A DNA stretch of 43,588 bases, from the NCBI GenBank assembly GCA_044464175.1, contig JBIQLO010000003.1, positions 1-43,588 on the forward strand, read 5' to 3'. The stretch comes from JBIQLO01 sp044464175 (GTDB lineage: Bacteria > Planctomycetota > Phycisphaerae > Tepidisphaerales > Tepidisphaeraceae). The notes beneath the pieces are model-generated. The model had not been told where the DNA came from. It saw only the letters and a program-made list of their open reading frames with translations, and searched no databases. The position numbers and the translations under genes are program-made. This document shows, piece by piece, positions 41,177 to 43,588 of the stretch (within the stretch, counting starts at the first letter, position 1; each line of letters starts with the position of its first letter).

Positions 41177-41527
41177 TCAGGACCCCGGCAGCAGTCCTGG
41201 TGGGATGCCGAGCTGGCCGCTCATCTTGCCCATTTCGTCACGCACCATCTCGGCCGCCTTGGTTTGGGCGCCGTGGACGGCCGCGATGATGACGTCCTCC
41301 AGCAGCTCCACATCCTTCAGGTCGATTTTCGTCGGATCAATCTTGAGTTTGACCAGCTCCAGGCGGCCGTTGACGGTCGCCTGTGCCATGCCGCCCCCGG
41401 CATCGGCGGTGACGGTCTTGCGGCCCAGTTCGTCCTGCAGGGTCTTCATCTGCTCCTGCATGCGCTTGGCCTGGTCCATCAGCTCGCCCAGGTTTCCCAT
41501 ATTTTTCAAGGCATCGAACATCGACAT
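41177..41527 (-). CDS. YbaB/EbfC-family nucleoid-associated protein
   Basis: Predicted 116 residues from the ATG at 41527 (GGAG upstream); the longer frame is unlikely. FDALKNMGNLGELMDQAKRMQEQM leads to the VTADAGGGMAQATVNG and DVELLEDVIIAAVHGA segments of the family (cited in part). These dimeric proteins coat DNA. It is convergent with folC and lies downstream of hisD on the same strand, separated by 99 bp. Confidence 0.92.
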   Translation of the reverse strand: MSMFDALKNMGNLGELMDQAKRMQEQMKTLQDELGRKTVTADAGGGMAQATVNGRLELVKLKIDPTKIDLKDVELLEDVIIAAVHGAQTKAAEMVRDEMGKMSGQLGIPPGLLPGS

Positions 41528-41626
41528 AGCAACTCCGGCTGAATTTACGCGTTTTGGCCGCGGGGGCGGCCCATCCATTCTATGAGGCCGCCAGCTTCTC
41601 CGGTAGGGGAGGAAAATGCAACCGGC

Positions 41627-42943
41627 TCATTCAGCGCGCTTGCGGGCGCTGGCGGCGTGGGCGTCAAGGTGTTCGGCCAGAGCCAGGGTGGTGATTGCCG
41701 GGGCGTCGGCCCGGATGCCTTGGCGGTCGTAGCGCACGACGCTGGACCGCTTGAGGAATTCGTAGATGCTGACCCCGCTGCTGAAGCGGGCGGTGGTGTT
41801 GGTCGGCAGGCAATGGCTCGGACCAGCTACATAGTCGCCGGCCGCCACCGGGGACCAGGGACCCACGAAAACGGCCCCGGCATGGGTCAATTTGTCCAGC
41901 ACGGCCCAGTCGTCGCGCGTTTGAAGGTTGACATGCTCGGCGGCGAAGCGGTTGGCCAAATCAATCAGGCGGTTCATGTCCGGGTCGACAATGATGGCAC
42001 TGTGTTTATTGAGGGCTTTGGCAATGGCGGGAGCACGCTTAAGGGAGCGGGTTTGTGTTTCGACCTGCTCGATTACCTGTTGGGCAAGGGCATCGCTGGT
42101 GCAGAGCAGGAAACAGCTTCCCGGGTCGTGCTCAGCCTGAGCCAGCAGGTCGGCGGCGATGAAATCGGGACGGGCCGAATCGTCGGCCAGCGTCAGGATT
42201 TCGGAAGGTCCGAGATAGCCGTCGATGCCGACGCCGCCAGCCAAGGCCCGTTTGGCGAGTTGCACATATTGGTTGCCGGGGCCGACGATCTTATCGACGG
42301 CGGGTATGGTGGCGGTGCCAAAGGCCATGGCGGCGATGGCGGCCGCTCCACCGGCGCGGAAGACATGGGTCAGTTGCAGTTCATGACAGGCGGACAGCAC
42401 CAGATCGCTGCGCCCGTAACGGCTGGGGGGGGTGCAGACCACGAGGGTTTTGACGCCGGCCACCTGGGCGGGAACGGCCAGCATGATGAGGCTGGAGGGA
42501 TAGGAGGCTTTGCCGCCAGGGAAATAGAGCCCGGCGCTGTCCAGGGGGGTGAAGCGGAGTCCCAGCTCCACGCCGTCCCGGCGCAGCGGGGGCGGGTCCT
42601 GGGGCAGGAAATGGGCCTGATATTCCCGAACCTGCTCGATGCTCCGGCGAATGGCGGAGCGCTGGTCGGGCGTGATGCGCCCCGCGGCATCGGCCATTTC
42701 CTGTGGGGAGACGCGAATCTGATCAGCGGAGAAGTCGGGATCGTCAAATTTTCGGCAGACCTCCACCAGGGCCGCATCGCCCTGCTGGGCGACATCGGCG
42801 AGAATCTGCCGCACGGAGGCGGCCGCGGCGGCGCGGTCACCCCGGTCCAGCGCGACTTCGGCCGGGTCGAGGCGCAAACGCCGGAGCAACTGTTCAATCC
42901 GGCGGGCCTCGTCGGGAATCGAGGGATGAAGCATCGGAAGCAT
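41627..42943 (-). CDS. hisD: Histidinol dehydrogenase
   Basis: Predicted 438 residues, the usual size, from the ATG at 42943; the longer frame would run into the tRNA gene, so it cannot be coding. It performs the last two oxidations of histidine synthesis with NAD and zinc. Marks are LYFPGGKASYPSSLIM, AGGAAAIAAMAFGT, VDKIVGPGNQYV, the GPSEIL loop, LAQAEHDPGS and the C-terminal GPSHCLPT. No other his gene is in the window. The ribosome site is weak. Confidence 0.96.
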   Translation of the reverse strand: MLPMLHPSIPDEARRIEQLLRRLRLDPAEVALDRGDRAAAAASVRQILADVAQQGDAALVEVCRKFDDPDFSADQIRVSPQEMADAAGRITPDQRSAIRRSIEQVREYQAHFLPQDPPPLRRDGVELGLRFTPLDSAGLYFPGGKASYPSSLIMLAVPAQVAGVKTLVVCTPPSRYGRSDLVLSACHELQLTHVFRAGGAAAIAAMAFGTATIPAVDKIVGPGNQYVQLAKRALAGGVGIDGYLGPSEILTLADDSARPDFIAADLLAQAEHDPGSCFLLCTSDALAQQVIEQVETQTRSLKRAPAIAKALNKHSAIIVDPDMNRLIDLANRFAAEHVNLQTRDDWAVLDKLTHAGAVFVGPWSPVAAGDYVAGPSHCLPTNTTARFSSGVSIYEFLKRSSVVRYDRQGIRADAPAITTLALAEHLDAHAASARKRAE

Positions 42944-43021
42944 GGGCCCCAAGGTAAGGTTTTTGGGCGAAAAGGCCAAGGGAAGGCCAAGGCTCGGAAG
43001 CGGCAGGGGGGCGGGCCGGCA

Positions 43022-43061
43022 CATCAAATAAAGAAGGCCCGGGGTCGCAGGACACCGGGCC
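43022..43061 (-). terminator. Intrinsic terminator of the tRNA-Gly gene
   Basis: On the minus strand GGCCCGG (43055-43061) pairs with CCGGGCC (43036-43042), then TTCTTTATTTG follows. It is just after the tRNA and 79 bp before the hisD start, so it would separate the tRNA transcript from hisD. Confidence 0.7.
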
Positions 43062-43069
43062 GATCGGAA

Positions 43070-43141
43070 AGCGGGTGAAGGGGGTCGAACCCTCGACATT
43101 CACGTTGGCAACGTGACGCTCTACCACTGAGCTACACCCGC
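43070..43141 (-). tRNA. tRNA-Gly (anticodon GCC)
   Basis: Minus strand. Acceptor stem GCGGGTG (43135-43141) pairs with CACCCGC (43071-43077), with discriminator U at 43070. D-arm GCTCAGTGGTAGAGC, anticodon stem TCACG/CGTGA with loop TTGCCAA (anticodon GCC at 43107-43109) and T-arm GAGGGTTCGACCCCC are all proper. CCA is not encoded. Confidence 0.95.
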
Positions 43142-43280
43142 ATGATGACGAGAAACTATACACCAAACGCCGGCACAAGGCAATGGGTCGGCAGCAAAAC
43201 TGATAGGGCACCGGCGCGAGGCGCTCCGCAGGCCTCAACGCAGAAGGCGAGAATCCCGATCATGGGAGGGCACGTGCCAT
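43142..43280. other. Spacer between SRAP gene and tRNA-Gly
   Basis: 139 bp downstream of the SRAP stop and upstream of the tRNA. The tRNA promoter should be here on the minus strand, but I could not find a convincing pair of elements. Confidence 0.4.
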
Positions 43281-43588
43281 TTACCGGGCCAGCGGGGCGA
43301 TGCATTCGGGGAGATCGTTTCTGGGGCTGTTGACCAGCCGGTCCACGGGGGTGGCTTCCAGATCGTTGACCGGGTGGGGGCGCAACAGTTTTTGCGCTTT
43401 TTCCAGCGGGGTTTCTCTGTCCAGCCATTTGTCGTAGTCGCCTGGGGAGAGGATGGCGGGCATGCGGTTGTGGATAGGGGCCATCAGCTTGTTGGCCGCG
43501 GTGGTGATGATGGTGCAGGTATCCACGGGTTCAGCGTCGGGGGCGGGGGACCACCGCTCCCAGAGGCCGGCGAAGGCGAAGAGGTGGT
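43281..43588 (-). CDS. SRAP/HMCES (YedK)-family abasic-site sensor protein, C-terminal part only
   Basis: The gene enters from the right edge; about 102 C-terminal residues are visible. FAFAGLWERW, CTIITTAANKLM and the IHNRMPAIL strand are characteristic of the SRAP fold, and the active-site His is the one in IHNRMP. YDKWLD and a short tail close the protein. The family forms a covalent link to abasic sites in single-stranded DNA through an N-terminal Cys2, which is outside the window. It might be SOS-regulated, but the promoter is not visible. Confidence 0.9.
   Translation of the reverse strand, partial: HLFAFAGLWERWSPAPDAEPVDTCTIITTAANKLMAPIHNRMPAILSPGDYDKWLDRETPLEKAQKLLRPHPVNDLEATPVDRLVNSPRNDLPECIAPLAR

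Noticed and set aside
41582..43078. 498-residue plus-strand frame
   Set aside because: It is antisense to hisD and reaches the tRNA gene.
1..43588. CRISPR array, insertion sequence or prophage
   Set aside because: No direct-repeat/spacer pattern, transposase, integrase or phage structural gene was seen on either strand.

Overview
The window is a GC-rich, gene-dense stretch of a bacterial chromosome. It most resembles a planctomycete of the Phycisphaerae type. The reasons are family-level and partly recollection: Pro/Ala/Thr/Gln linkers of the 'PATQ' kind in several exported proteins, a secreted protein with a lone CX4CH motif, heptanucleotide-phased inverted arrays between genes, and a REP-like element like those I associate with planctomycetes. 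Most long reading frames antisense to the genes are shadows of GC-biased codon use. I call 45 protein genes (two cut by the window edges) plus one possible small one, one tRNA and RNase P RNA.

Layout. 1-4065 (minus): an ABC exporter and a three-part protein that fuses a family-2-like glycosidase barrel to a GT2 glycosyltransferase and a membrane region, probably for an exported polysaccharide. 4306-5439: an MmcB-like PD-(D/E)XK protein facing a stand-alone MshEN (c-di-GMP-binding type) domain protein. 5601-8701: two proline-rich membrane or secreted proteins, divergent from an ECF sigma factor with a small membrane partner, then a DUF4383 protein. 8833-13098 (plus): RidA, a creatininase-family amidohydrolase, an SMP-30 lactonase, an SDR dehydrogenase and an enolase-superfamily protein, which look like a sugar-acid or lactone catabolic operon. 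13401-15093 (minus): glutamate racemase overlapping a HEAT-repeat lipoprotein gene by 128 bp. 15248-18314: a receiver-only regulator, then egtB-egtD for ergothioneine.

18339-20949 (minus): a membrane protein, a phytanoyl-CoA dioxygenase-like enzyme and a membrane-anchored PLD-type nuclease. 21120-24503: Nfu-type Fe-S protein, TadA, MscS channel (minus), a DUF1440-like protein and RsmG. 24500-26298 (minus): LexA with a clear promoter and operator candidate, a possible small membrane protein and a SpoIIE-type phosphatase. 26877-27645: a YjfB-like protein facing RNase P RNA, whose P12 arm is a perfect 27-bp inverted repeat made of two REP-like hairpins. 27815-32421: glucose-6-phosphate dehydrogenase, catalase, two tandem paralogous membrane proteins and a DinB protein, a plausible oxidative-stress group. 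32429-36001 (minus): a large M16 peptidase and a response regulator. 36350-39605: SPW-repeat protein, DUF1275 protein, the CX4CH secreted protein and a small membrane protein. 39675-43588: FolC, YbaB, HisD, tRNA-Gly(GCC) and the C-terminal part of an SRAP (HMCES/YedK) protein.

No CRISPR array, transposase, integrase or prophage gene was seen. The least ordinary signals are the REPIN-like arm in RNase P RNA, the heptad-phased inverted arrays at two loci, the LexA promoter, the stand-alone MshEN domain, the glycosidase/GT2 fusion and the terminator-like hairpin inside the DUF1275 reading frame.
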